A DNA stretch of 64,000 nt from Actinotalea lenta (GCF_030586465.1 NZ_JAUQYP010000001.1:2817946-2881945); one strand, 5' to 3'. Counted from the stretch's first letter, positions 1 through 8,089 are shown. The notes: generated by a model from the sequence alone, not told the origin. Translations and numbers: made by a program.

Positions 1-359
1 CGCACGGTGCGCAGGTCACCGCGCCACTCCTCGAGCACGTACCGGGCTCCGCGGCCGAGCATGGTCGCGGTGCGCTCGTCGTACCGCCGGTAGTGCCCCC
101 GGCCGAGCGCGTCCACGCGGTCCTGCCAGGTCGCGTCGAGCATGCCCTGCGGGGTCCCCATCCCCGCCGCGAAGAGCTCGCGAGCCGCGGCCGCGGCGAT
201 CGACGCGTCGATCCGGGCCGACAGCAGCGTGGACAGCACTGCGAGCTGGTAGAGGGGGGCGGGCTCGTCGGCGAGCCGGATGCCGGCCTCCTGCGCCCAG
301 GTGGTGCCCGCGCGGTCGACGAGCGCCTCGATCACTTTCCGGTTGCGCTGTGTCGTCAT
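1..359 (-). CDS. HhH-GPD superfamily DNA glycosylase/endonuclease III-like protein (3' end outside window)
   Basis: Only the first 119 or so codons are present; the gene runs off the left edge. The ATG at 359 opens MTTQRNRKVIEALVD and continues with the helical stretch LYQLAVLSTLLSARID, then ATWQDRVDALGRGHYRRYDE. That pattern matches, from memory, a family annotated as endonuclease in Actinobacteria and belonging to the HhH-GPD base-excision superfamily. The helix-hairpin-helix and catalytic Asp would lie outside the window, so activity cannot be judged. A weak TGAGG lies just before the start. It is followed on the same strand, upstream, by the lipoate ligase gene, whose stop is about 47 nt away. 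The family assignment is moderate; the coding call is firmer. Confidence 0.6.
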   Translation of the reverse strand, partial: MTTQRNRKVIEALVDRAGTTWAQEAGIRLADEPAPLYQLAVLSTLLSARIDASIAAAAARELFAAGMGTPQGMLDATWQDRVDALGRGHYRRYDERTATMLGRGARYVLEEWRGDLRTV

Positions 360-406
360 CGCCTCAGGATCGGACGACAGGGCGCGGGGCGCATCCGCGC
401 GACGTC

Positions 407-1456
407 TCAGGGGACCCGCGCGGTCCACTCCGGGGTGTCGAACCGGGTGCGCACGAGATCCTCGGCCCTGGCCCGCTCGGCAGCGGTCACCTCGCCGTCG
501 ACGGTGCGGTACCGGGCCCGGAACGAGGCCTTGAAGGACGTGATGACGTCCGCACGCGCCATGCCGGTCTGCGAGCGCAGCGGGTCGACCCGCTTGTTCG
601 CACTCGTCGTGCCCTTGTCCGAGATCTTCTCCCGGCCGATGCGCAGCACCTCGAGCATCTTCATGGCGTCGATGTCGTATGCCATCGTCACGTGGTGCAG
701 GACGGCGCCGCTGGCCAGCCGCTTCTGCGCGGCGCCGGCGATCTTGCCGGCGGGCGAGGCGATGTCGTTGAGCGGCACGTGGCGCGCCTCGATCCCGAGG
801 TCGCCGAGCGCGCCGATCACCCAGTCGTCCAGGAAGGCGTAGGAGCGCTCGAAGCTCAGGCCCTCCACCAACGAGGCGGGCACGGTCAGCGAGTACGTGA
901 TCGTGTTGCCGGGCTCGATGAACATCGCGCCCCCGCCGGAGATACGGCGCACCACCGTGATGCCGTGCCGCTGCGCACCCTCGGGGTCGACCTCGTTGGA
1001 CAGCGACTGGAAGCTGCCGATCACCACGGCCGGTGCGCCCCACTCCCAGATCCGCAGCGTCGGGCGCCGGGTGCCGGCCCCGACGGCCTCGGCCATCGAC
1101 TGGTCCAGCGCCATGTGCATCGCCGGGGACTGCGGTCCCTCGTGCACGATCTCGAAGGTGTGGTCCTCCCACCGGGTCGCATGCCCGAGCGCACGGCGCA
1201 CCGCGATCGCGACCGCCTCCGCACTGAAGCCCACCATTGCGACGTCGTCGGCCAGTGAGGCCGACACCACCCGGGTCAGGTCCGCGACCCCGGCGTCGGC
1301 GGGCTGGCCGACGAGCGCCGCGTCGATGTCCTCGAGCGCGGTGTCCGGCTCGAGGAAGAAGTCGCCCGAGACCGCGGCGCCGGTCAGTCGCCCGTCGGCG
1401 ACCTCCACGTCGACCGCGACCAGCTTGCCGCCAGGAACCTTGTACTCACCACGCAC
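407..1456 (-). CDS. lplA: Lipoate-protein ligase A family protein with N-terminal accessory domain
   Basis: Predicted to attach lipoate (or octanoate) to E2 and GcvH lipoyl domains through an acyl-AMP intermediate in the cytoplasm. Residues about 110-310 form a BPL/LPL catalytic domain carrying the lipoate-binding motif RRISGGGAMF and a later PAGKIAGAAQKR block containing the lysine that contacts the adenylate in this family. Residues about 1-90 (GEYKVPGGKLVAVDVE, VSGDFFLEPD) resemble the accessory domain that is C-terminal in E. coli LplA and a separate LplB protein in Thermoplasma, so the order is permuted. GTG at 1456 is preferred over TTG at 1459 because AGGA lies 7 nt ahead of it. Length 349 residues is normal for LplA. 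Confidence 0.85.
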   Translation of the reverse strand: MRGEYKVPGGKLVAVDVEVADGRLTGAAVSGDFFLEPDTALEDIDAALVGQPADAGVADLTRVVSASLADDVAMVGFSAEAVAIAVRRALGHATRWEDHTFEIVHEGPQSPAMHMALDQSMAEAVGAGTRRPTLRIWEWGAPAVVIGSFQSLSNEVDPEGAQRHGITVVRRISGGGAMFIEPGNTITYSLTVPASLVEGLSFERSYAFLDDWVIGALGDLGIEARHVPLNDIASPAGKIAGAAQKRLASGAVLHHVTMAYDIDAMKMLEVLRIGREKISDKGTTSANKRVDPLRSQTGMARADVITSFKASFRARYRTVDGEVTAAERARAEDLVRTRFDTPEWTARVP

Positions 1457-1570
1457 CAAGTCATCCTACGACTCGCCGGACGCCGCGTCTCCCCGCCGCG
1501 GGCCGCGCCCCCGCAGACCGCGGCCCACAGTGGATGTCGCGGCGCAAGCCGCAGATCGCGGCGTCCGGGG

Positions 1571-1658
1571 CGCCGCGACGTGGGCGCACCGCCGCGACGT
1601 GGGCGCAACGCCGCGACGTGGGCGCACCGCCGCGACGTGGGCGCAACGCCGCGAGTTG
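1571..1658. repeat. 19-bp tandem repeat, four full units plus a partial one, alternating two variants
   Basis: The unit is cgccgcgacgtgggcgcaN with N alternately c and a. Full copies start at 1571, 1590, 1609 and 1628, and a degenerate partial copy starts at 1647. The alternation of the last base means that a 38-bp dimer was probably the unit amplified. The array lies in the 214-nt gap between the lipoate ligase start and the end of the yeiH-like gene. It is not a multiple of three and is not part of a convincing coding frame. Confidence 0.9.
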
Positions 1659-1670
1659 GCAGGGCGGGGG

Positions 1671-2738
1671 TCAGGCTCCGGTGAGGCGGACGCCGGCATA
1701 GGCGACCGCGGCCACCAGGAGCCAGGAGAGCAGGCCGAGCGTCAGGGCGCGGCCACCGGTGCGGCGCAGCACCTTCAGATGGATACCGGTGCCCAGCCCC
1801 ACGAGTGCCGCAGTGAGCAGCACCTGCTGTCCCGTGTGGGCGACACCGAGCGCCGCCGCGGGCAGCCACCCGGTGCTGGCCAGGCCGATAGCGGCGAGGA
1901 AGCCGGCGACGAACAACGGCAGCGGAGCGGGACGTCGGCCTGGTGCCGCGGCGAGCGCACGGCGCCGCACCAGCCCGACACCGGCCACCAGCGGAGCCAG
2001 CAGCACCACGCGGCTGAGCTTGACCACGACGGCGGCGGTCAGGGCGCCCGGCACACGGTTCGCGGTGGCAACGGTCTGCCCGACGTCGTGCACGCTCGCA
2101 CCGACCCACGAGCCGAACGAGGTGACGTCCAGGCCCAGCAGACCGCGCAGCGGCGGCAGCGCGAGGATCGCGAGCGACCCGCACAGGGTGACCAGCGCGA
2201 TCGCGATGCCCGCATCCTCCTCGTCGCCACCCGCGACCTCCTTCATCGCGCCGACGGCGGACGCCCCGCAGATCGAGAACCCGGTCGCCACCAGGAGCGA
2301 GCGAGCGCGTCCCAGCCCGAGCAGCCGCCCGAGCCCCTGGGTCCCGAAGAACGTGATCGTCACCGTGGTGGCCACCACGGCAAGACCGCCCAGGCCAAGC
2401 CCCGCAACCTGCGCCAGCGACAGCTGGAAGCCCAGCAGCACCACCCCGGCGCGCAGCAGGCGCTTGGCAGCGAACGCCGTGCCCGGGTGCAGCGCGGTCC
2501 GGTGCAGGCCCAGGTTCGCGGCGAGGGCACCGAGCACCACGGCCACCGTCGTCGACCCGAGGCCGGGCACGACGTGCTGGACCGCGAACGCCACGGCCGT
2601 CGCCCCGGCCACGGCCAGCAGTCCCGGCACCAGCCGCCGCACGCCGTCGGCCCGGCCGGGGGGGACTGGAGGCGGGTCGACGGTGAGCGCCACCCCCGAG
2701 GTGACGACCTCGGGGGCGAGCGGATGATCGCCTGGCAT
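1671..2738 (-). CDS. yeiH: YeiH/UPF0324 family membrane protein (putative sulfate exporter)
   Basis: An integral membrane protein of 355 residues with about ten hydrophobic segments, ending close to LGLLSWLLVAAVAYAG. It carries family signatures such as GFSICGASAV and SWVGASVHDVGQTV, and homologues are annotated as putative sulfate exporters; the transported ion has little experimental proof. ATG at 2738 is chosen because a GGGAGGAG ribosome binding site sits 5-6 nt before it; longer in-frame extensions lack one. It is transcribed divergently from a LysR-type gene, and a LysR-type inverted repeat lies between the two. This matches the yeiE-yeiH arrangement of enterobacteria. A sulfide:quinone-oxidoreductase-like gene lies 1.3 kb away, which supports a role in sulfur handling by inference. 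Confidence 0.85.
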   Translation of the reverse strand: MPGDHPLAPEVVTSGVALTVDPPPVPPGRADGVRRLVPGLLAVAGATAVAFAVQHVVPGLGSTTVAVVLGALAANLGLHRTALHPGTAFAAKRLLRAGVVLLGFQLSLAQVAGLGLGGLAVVATTVTITFFGTQGLGRLLGLGRARSLLVATGFSICGASAVGAMKEVAGGDEEDAGIAIALVTLCGSLAILALPPLRGLLGLDVTSFGSWVGASVHDVGQTVATANRVPGALTAAVVVKLSRVVLLAPLVAGVGLVRRRALAAAPGRRPAPLPLFVAGFLAAIGLASTGWLPAAALGVAHTGQQVLLTAALVGLGTGIHLKVLRRTGGRALTLGLLSWLLVAAVAYAGVRLTGA

Positions 2739-2820
2739 GGGGGCTCCTCCCTCAGGGCTGGACGCTCTCCACCCTGGTGGGGCGGCGACCCCGCTCGGAA
2801 GCCCCGTCTCGCCGAACAGC

Positions 2821-2839
2821 CCATCAGTCCCGCTGATGG
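2821..2839. promoter_or_regulatory. Probable LysR-type operator between yeiH-like and lysR genes
   Basis: ccatcag and ctgatgg form a perfect 7-bp inverted repeat around a 5-nt centre. It includes the T-N11-A pattern typical of LysR-type binding sites. It ends 8 nt before the TAGAGT -10 candidate of the regulator gene and lies about 80 nt upstream of the yeiH-like start, so it could control both directions. Confidence 0.6.
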
Positions 2840-2858
2840 CTCCAGGTAGAGTGAGCCG

Positions 2859-3779
2859 GTGCCCTCGCCGCTGCGGCTGGACCCGCACGCCCTACGGTCC
2901 GTTCCCGACCTCGTCTCGCTCGCCGTGCTGCGCGCGGTGGGCGACGGCCACAGCCTGTCCACGGCGGCCGCGCTGCTGGGGCTCAGCCAACCGGCCGTGA
3001 CGGCACGCGTGCGGGCGATGGAGCGGGCGGCCGGCACGACCCTCGTCGCGCGCGGACCTCGCGGGTCGCACCTGACGCCGGCGGGAACCCTGGTCGCCGA
3101 GTGGGCCGACGGGGTGCTGGACTCGGCCTCGGCACTGGCCGCAGGACTGGGCTCGCTGCGCGGCGATGCGGCCACCCGGCTCCGGGTCGCCGCCTCGCTC
3201 ACGGTCGCCGAGCACCTGCTGCCGCAGTGGCTCGCGCGCTTCGCCGCCGCGCACCCGAGCACCACGGTCACGCTGGACGCGATGAACTCGTGGCGCGTCG
3301 AGCAGGCGGTGTCCGAGGGCAGCGTCGACCTCGGCTTCGTCGAGGGCCCCACGTCGCCGCGTTCGCTGCACTCCCGCGTGGTCGGCCGCGACCGGCTCGC
3401 GGTGGTGGTCGCCCCGGGCCACCCGTGGGCCACGCGCACGACCCCGGTCCCCGCCGGCGAGCTCGCCGGGACGCGGCTCGTGCAGCGCGAGCCGGCGTCC
3501 GGCACGCGCGCGCACCTCGAGGCCGCGCTGTCCGCGGCCGGCGCGCCGGCGCCTGTGCCGCCCGTGCTCGAGCTGTCCTCCACGAGCGCCGTGCGCGCGG
3601 CCGCCACGGCCGGCGCGGGGCCGGCCGTGCTCAGCGTCCTCGCCGTCGCTGCCGACCTCGCCGAGGGCAGGCTCGTCGAGGTCCCGGTCGACGTGGACCT
3701 ACGGCGGTCGCTGCGCGCCGTCTGGCGAACCCAGCGCCCCGGCCCGGCCGCCACCGAGCTCCTGAGCATCGTCCGCTGA
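2859..3779 (+). CDS. LysR-family transcriptional regulator
   Basis: 306 residues. Residues 15-75 form the winged helix-turn-helix (VSLAVLRAVGDGHSLSTAAALLGLSQ, then AVTARVRAMERAAGTTL) and residues about 95-300 the periplasmic-binding-protein-like effector domain. The divergent yeiH-like transporter is the obvious target. The start is GTG, with TAGAGT at 2847-2852 exactly 6 nt before it and no good Shine-Dalgarno, so the transcript is probably leaderless. In enterobacteria the yeiH neighbour YeiE responds to sulfite; whether this protein senses the same ligand cannot be read from sequence. Confidence 0.88.
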   Translation: MPSPLRLDPHALRSVPDLVSLAVLRAVGDGHSLSTAAALLGLSQPAVTARVRAMERAAGTTLVARGPRGSHLTPAGTLVAEWADGVLDSASALAAGLGSLRGDAATRLRVAASLTVAEHLLPQWLARFAAAHPSTTVTLDAMNSWRVEQAVSEGSVDLGFVEGPTSPRSLHSRVVGRDRLAVVVAPGHPWATRTTPVPAGELAGTRLVQREPASGTRAHLEAALSAAGAPAPVPPVLELSSTSAVRAAATAGAGPAVLSVLAVAADLAEGRLVEVPVDVDLRRSLRAVWRTQRPGPAATELLSIVR

Positions 3780-3866
3780 CCCGGCCCCCGGCGGTCCGGG
3801 TCAGCGCGGGCCGGGGAGACCACTGCTCATCGGGGCCTCGTCTCCCTGCCCGGGGCCCGGCCGGGC

Positions 3867-4019
3867 TCAGCCGTGGCCGCGGGCGATCACGCGCATCATC
3901 TTGAGGTTGATCGCGGCGAACCGGATCAGCTGGTAGGCGACGTTGCGCCGGCGGGCGAGGGTGCGGGGCGTCGGCAGCGGCGACGAGGCGATGGCCTCGG
4001 CAGCGGTCTGGTCGGGCAT
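3867..4019 (-). CDS. 50-residue protein coupled to the SQR-like flavoprotein gene
   Basis: A short reading frame starting at ATG 4019, with GGAG 6-8 nt upstream, 27 nt after the stop of the SQR-like gene and on the same strand. It begins MPDQTAAEAIASSPLPTPR, continues with a basic stretch TLARRRNVAYQ and ends in a helix-forming tail LIRFAAINLKMMRVIARGHG. Its position, ribosome binding site and codon bias support translation. The second half could be an amphipathic helix that binds the membrane or the flavoprotein. I do not recognise the family, and no function is proposed beyond possible partnership with the upstream gene. Confidence 0.7.
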   Translation of the reverse strand: MPDQTAAEAIASSPLPTPRTLARRRNVAYQLIRFAAINLKMMRVIARGHG

Positions 4020-4046
4020 GTCAGCTCCGTTCGTGGGCGTCGGTCG

Positions 4047-5504
4047 TCACTCGGGGATGAGGAACCACAGCGGCCGAGCCTTGGCCTTCCAGAGGAACAG
4101 GTAGTGCAGCATGGCCTTGATCCAGTGCCCGGCCAGGCCGATCTCGCCGGACGTCCCCTTCACGTCGCGCCCGGTCGTCGGGTACTTCGTCCAGTCCGGG
4201 ACCACCGGGAACATCGTCATCGCGGCGGCCGAGCCGTGCCGCAGACCGGTGCCGGCGGATGCGACGCAGGCCGCGCCCATCCGCGCCATCGACGCCGTGT
4301 GGGCGTGGGCCTGCTCACCCTTCTCGATGAGCTCCTTGATGGTCAGGGCCACGGTCTTGGCCATGATCCCCGACGGCATACCGGTGCGCGGCGGCGCCGG
4401 GGTGATGACGGTGCCGCTCGGGCTCGTGCGGGGCACCGAGATCGGGTGCGGTGGGGCGAACGCGATCCCGGGCGCGAAGATGTTCGGGTACGTCGGGTTC
4501 CGGTACGTGGTGGGCCAGTCCTCCGCCGACCACTCCTCGTACGGCTTCGGCGTGTAGTCCGCGTCGACCTTGGTCAGGCCGTTCGGTGCGAACAGCGTGC
4601 TCGTGATGTCGGCGCCGTCCTTGTCGAACGCCGTCAGGTCCGCCCCACGGAACGGTGGCAGGAGCATCGCGAAGTCGAACTGCAGGGTGTGCACGCTGCC
4701 GTCCAGCTGCTCGTAGTGCACGACACCGGGCTCGACCTTCTGCACGTGCGCGCGCAGGATCGCCTTGACGCCCCGCTCACGGAACAGCGACTCCGTCCAC
4801 GTCTTCGACGACGTCGTGAACCCCATCTGTGTGAAGCTCATGCCGCCGACGCCGAAGTCGCCGAGCTCGTACTCGTTGGACAGGTAGATGATCTCGGCGT
4901 TGTCGCGCACACCGCGCCGACGGAGCTCGTGCTCGACGTTGAACGTGTACTCGAACGCCGCGCCCTCGCACGTGCAGGTGCCGTGGCCCGTGCCGATGAC
5001 GATGGTCTTCTTCGCACCCTTGGCGAGCTCCGCGACGATCTGCTCGAGCGCACCGGCGGTCTCGGTCGCGTGCGACGCCGTGCACACCGACAGCGAGTTG
5101 CCGTCGGGGCCCAGGCCCGGCGTGGCCGCGAAGTTGAGCGTCGGGCCGGTCGCGTTGATGAGGTAGTCGTAGGCCAGCCGCTCGGTGCGACCCTCGCTGC
5201 CCGGCTCGGTCGAACGGACCTCGACCTGCGGCCGGGGCTCGTCCGCGGTGCCCTCGGGGAAGATCGTGGTCGCGAGGGCCTGGTGGAACTCGATCCCCGT
5301 GCGCCGGTAGACCGGCGCGAGCGGGAAGACCACCTGGTCGGCTGTCATCTTGCCGACGCCGACCCAGATGTTCGACGGGATCCAGTTCCACCTCGAGCTC
5401 GGCGAGACCACGACCACGTCGTGCTCCTTGCCGAGCATCCGACGCAGGTGCAGGGCCGCGGTGTGCCCCGCGATCCCGGCCCCCAGGATCACTACTCGTG
5501 CCAT
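4047..5504 (-). CDS. FAD-dependent oxidoreductase, sulfide:quinone oxidoreductase-like
   Basis: 485 residues. The N-terminus MARVVILGAGIAGHTAALHL is a Rossmann FAD-binding motif, and a second dinucleotide-type motif is IVIGTGHGTCTC. Family-like blocks include SSRWNWIPSNIWVGVGKM near residue 50. Cysteines in GTCTCEGAAFEY and later in MGAACVAS occupy places comparable to the redox cysteines of sulfide:quinone oxidoreductases, which oxidise sulfide and pass electrons to quinone. The C-terminal HYLFLWKAKARPLWFL resembles the membrane-associating tail of that family. The second ATG (5504) is preferred because AGGAGG is 6 nt ahead of it but abuts the first ATG. A type-specific substrate assignment is not possible, and some relatives act on other donors. 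Confidence 0.75.
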   Translation of the reverse strand: MARVVILGAGIAGHTAALHLRRMLGKEHDVVVVSPSSRWNWIPSNIWVGVGKMTADQVVFPLAPVYRRTGIEFHQALATTIFPEGTADEPRPQVEVRSTEPGSEGRTERLAYDYLINATGPTLNFAATPGLGPDGNSLSVCTASHATETAGALEQIVAELAKGAKKTIVIGTGHGTCTCEGAAFEYTFNVEHELRRRGVRDNAEIIYLSNEYELGDFGVGGMSFTQMGFTTSSKTWTESLFRERGVKAILRAHVQKVEPGVVHYEQLDGSVHTLQFDFAMLLPPFRGADLTAFDKDGADITSTLFAPNGLTKVDADYTPKPYEEWSAEDWPTTYRNPTYPNIFAPGIAFAPPHPISVPRTSPSGTVITPAPPRTGMPSGIMAKTVALTIKELIEKGEQAHAHTASMARMGAACVASAGTGLRHGSAAAMTMFPVVPDWTKYPTTGRDVKGTSGEIGLAGHWIKAMLHYLFLWKAKARPLWFLIPE

Positions 5505-5686
5505 CGACATCCTCCTCGAAGTCGTGCGGCCGCGAGCCCGGCAGCGGGTGCGCGAGCACACCCCACGCGGTAGGTGACCGCTCACGAGCCCGCGTCTCTC
5601 CATCACACCCTTCGACGCCGCCGACGTCTGCGGACCTGGGTCCCGGTACCCGACTCCTCGACCCCGGGCACGGCTAGGGTGCGCAC

Positions 5687-6283
5687 GTGCCGCACGACGT
5701 CAGCTGGGACGAGTACAACGCCCACCAGTGGGGCCGCACCCCGCGGGCCTCGCTCGGCCTGGCGCTCCGCGCTGCACAGCCACCCGACGGACGCCGACCC
5801 GTTGCCGTCGACCTCGGCTGTGGCGAAGGCATCGAGGTGGCCGAGCTGCTCGCTGAGGGCTGGACGGTGCACGCGCTGGACGGCGAGAGGGCCGCGCTGG
5901 AAAGGCTGACGACGAGGTCCTCCGGACTGCCGGCCGGCCGCCTGCACACCGTGCACGCCGACTTCGCCGCGCTCCCCCCGCTGCCACCGGCCGACCTGGT
6001 GCACTCCTCGTACGCGCTGCCCTACTGCCCCCCGCACGCGTTCGACGCGCTGTGGGCCGCGGCCGTCGGAGCGCTACGCCCTGGCGGGGTGCTGGCCTGC
6101 CAGCTGTTCGGCCCGCGTGACGACGCGTTCGGCGACCCGGAGATGACCTTCCACACCGCCGAGCAGGTGCGCACCCTGCTGGACGGCCTGGAGGTGGTGC
6201 ACTGGCGCGAAGAGGACGCCGACGGGACCTCCTACGTCGGGCCCAGGCACTGGCACGTCTTCCACGTCGTCGCCCGCCGATGA
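5687..6283 (+). CDS. Class I SAM-dependent methyltransferase
   Basis: 198 residues. Motif I VDLGCGEGIEVAELL lies near residue 42, an acidic motif II LDGERAAL follows, and ALRPGGVLACQLFG is the typical post-motif before strand 6. This is the whole Rossmann methyltransferase core with no extra domain, so the substrate cannot be inferred. GTG 5687 follows TAGGGT at 5675-5680 by exactly 6 nt, and no Shine-Dalgarno is evident, suggesting a leaderless mRNA. The gene is convergent with cimA, whose stop is only 10 nt beyond its own, and divergent from the SQR-like gene across a 182-nt gap. Confidence 0.85.
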   Translation: MPHDVSWDEYNAHQWGRTPRASLGLALRAAQPPDGRRPVAVDLGCGEGIEVAELLAEGWTVHALDGERAALERLTTRSSGLPAGRLHTVHADFAALPPLPPADLVHSSYALPYCPPHAFDALWAAAVGALRPGGVLACQLFGPRDDAFGDPEMTFHTAEQVRTLLDGLEVVHWREEDADGTSYVGPRHWHVFHVVARR

Positions 6284-6293
6284 CCCGGCGACC

Positions 6294-7892
6294 TCAGGAC
6301 CGCGACGCGACGCCAGCCCGCAGCAGACCGAACACGAGCGAGTCGACGAGTGCCTCCCAGGACGCCTCGACCACGTTCGGACCCACCCCGACGGTCATCC
6401 AGGTGGTCTCCGCGTGCGTGTCCATGGTCTCCACCAGGACCCGCGTCGTGGCGTCGGTGCCGTGGTCGGTGTCCAAGATCCGCACCTTGAAGTCGATCAG
6501 CTCGAACCGGTCGACCTCCGGGTAGGTGGGCGACACCGCCTTGCGGAGCGCATGGTCCAGCGCGTTGACCGGCCCGTTACCCTCGCCGGTGGCGATGACC
6601 CGCTCGCCGCCGACGTGCATCTTGACGGTCGCCTCGCTGCCGGCGACCGTCGGGTCGCCCGGCACCGTCTCGACGAACACCCGCCACGACTCCGTGGTCC
6701 AGAAGCTCGGCCGCGCTCCGTCGAGCTCCTCACGCAGCAGGAGCTCGAAGGACGCGTCGGCCGCGTCGTACGTGTAGCCCTGCGCCTCGGCGTCCTTGAC
6801 GCGCGTGGTCATCCGGGACAACAGCTCGCCGCGGCCGGTGAGGTCGTACCCCAGCTCCCGGCCCTTGAGCTCGATCGACGCGCGCCCCGCCATGTCCGAG
6901 ACCAGCATGCGCATGTCGTTGCCGACCGCCAGTGGGTCGGCGTGCTGGTACATGTCCGGGTCGACCTTGATCGCGCTCGCGTGCAGGCCGGCCTTGTGCG
7001 CGAACGCGCTCGCGCCCACGTACGGCTGGCGCGCGAACGGGGTGATGTTCGTCAGCTCGCTGATCGCGTGCGAGATGCGGGTCATCTCCTTGAGCCCACC
7101 GCCGGCGAGCAGCGAACGCCCGTGCTTGAGCTCCAGGTTGGCCACCACGGTGAGCAGATCGGCGTTCCCGGTGCGTTCGCCGTAGCCGTTCACCGTGCCC
7201 TGCACGTGCACCGCGCCCGCGCTGACCGCAGCCAGCGTGTTGGCGACGGCGCACCCGGAGTCGTTGTGCGCGTGCATGCCGAGCCTGCCGTCGGTGCGCT
7301 CCCGCACCGACGTGACGATCTCGTGCACCCAGTCCGGGATCATCCCGCCGTTGGTGTCGCACAGCACGACCGTCTCGGCACCTGCCTCGAACGCGGCCAC
7401 GGCGCAGGCCACCGCATAGTCGGGGTCGTAGCGGAAGCCGTCGAAGAAGTGCTCGGCGTCGAGCACCACGCGCCTGCCCTGGCCACGCAGGTACGAGACC
7501 GTGTCGGCGATCATCGCGAGGTTCTCCTCGCCGGTCGTGCGCAGGGCACGCTCGACGTGCCGGATGTCACTCTTGGCGACCAGCGTCACGACGGGCGCCT
7601 CGCTGTCCAGCAGAGCGCGCACCTGGGTGTCCTCGGCCGCCCTCACTCCGGCCTTGCGCGTGGAACCGAAGGCGACGAGCTCGGCGTTGACAAGGTCCAG
7701 CTCCTTGTCCGCGCGCTTGAAGAACTCGGTGTCCTTGGGGATCGCCCCGGGCCAGCCCCCCTCGATGAACCCCACGCCGAGCTCGTCGAGCAGGGGGGCG
7801 ATGATCAGCTTGTCGGCGACCGACAGGTTCATGCCCTCCTGCTGAGCCCCGTCGCGCAGGGTCGTGTCGTAGACGTCGAAGGTGTTGTCCAC
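6294..7892 (-). CDS. cimA: (R)-citramalate synthase
   Basis: Condenses pyruvate and acetyl-CoA to citramalate, the first step of the threonine-independent route to 2-oxobutyrate and isoleucine. Of 532 residues, the N-terminal 280 form the HMG-CoA-lyase-like barrel: DTTLRDGAQQEG at residue 9, AEHFFDGFRYDP, and the metal-binding HAHNDSGCAVAN. Residues about 400-520 match the LeuA allosteric/dimerisation domain (GGERVIATGEGNGPVNALDHAL), so isoleucine feedback inhibition is likely. The length and the GAQQEGM motif fit CimA rather than LeuA. Start GTG 7892 has GAGGAG 6 nt ahead. A 9-residue leader peptide and terminator 140 nt upstream indicate attenuation control. Confidence 0.93.
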   Translation of the reverse strand: MDNTFDVYDTTLRDGAQQEGMNLSVADKLIIAPLLDELGVGFIEGGWPGAIPKDTEFFKRADKELDLVNAELVAFGSTRKAGVRAAEDTQVRALLDSEAPVVTLVAKSDIRHVERALRTTGEENLAMIADTVSYLRGQGRRVVLDAEHFFDGFRYDPDYAVACAVAAFEAGAETVVLCDTNGGMIPDWVHEIVTSVRERTDGRLGMHAHNDSGCAVANTLAAVSAGAVHVQGTVNGYGERTGNADLLTVVANLELKHGRSLLAGGGLKEMTRISHAISELTNITPFARQPYVGASAFAHKAGLHASAIKVDPDMYQHADPLAVGNDMRMLVSDMAGRASIELKGRELGYDLTGRGELLSRMTTRVKDAEAQGYTYDAADASFELLLREELDGARPSFWTTESWRVFVETVPGDPTVAGSEATVKMHVGGERVIATGEGNGPVNALDHALRKAVSPTYPEVDRFELIDFKVRILDTDHGTDATTRVLVETMDTHAETTWMTVGVGPNVVEASWEALVDSLVFGLLRAGVASRS

Positions 7893-8032
7893 CGGGTCTC
7901 CTCGAGATGTCCGTCGGCACCGGCACCGGCGGGGTCGTCAGTCAAGCGTCGTCCACGGTACGCGGGTGCCGGCGGCGGGTGGTGCCGGGTCCTGGACGAC
8001 GGGGCCGGGGCGAGGGGTGGTGCCTCGGCCAA

Positions 8033-8062
8033 CAAAAAGACCCCCCGAGGTCACGGGAGGTC
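8033..8062 (-). terminator. Attenuator terminator in the cimA leader
   Basis: Read on the minus strand, GACCTCC at 8062-8056 pairs with GGGGGTC at 8045-8039 (7 pairs, one of them U-G) across an 11-10 nt loop and is followed immediately by TTTTTG. This is a good intrinsic terminator located between the leader peptide and the cimA start 140 nt further on. It is placed to stop transcription unless the ribosome stalls in the leader. Confidence 0.8.
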
Positions 8063-8063
8063 T

Positions 8064-8089
8064 GCGCGTCCGGCTGGTGCCGAACGCGC
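8064..8089 (-). promoter_or_regulatory. Leader hairpin overlapping the cimA leader-peptide stop codon
   Basis: gcgcgt (8064-8069) and acgcgc (8084-8089) form a perfect outer stem; ccg/cgg extends it inside after a single mismatch. The hairpin begins inside the TAG of the leader peptide, so a ribosome that reaches the stop covers its 5' arm, while one stalled on the Ile codons would not. The ilvB leader has the same layout. The alternative antiterminator pairing was not resolved by eye. Confidence 0.6.

Noticed and set aside
1571-1658. CRISPR array at the 19-bp repeats (and likewise the 14-bp repeats at 18295)
   Set aside because: Units are directly adjacent with no unique spacers, are short, and no cas gene is nearby.
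3814-3846. Terminator between lysR and the small protein gene
   Set aside because: A 7-bp gggagac/gtctccc stem exists, but the loop is 19 nt and there is no T-run; too weak to list.
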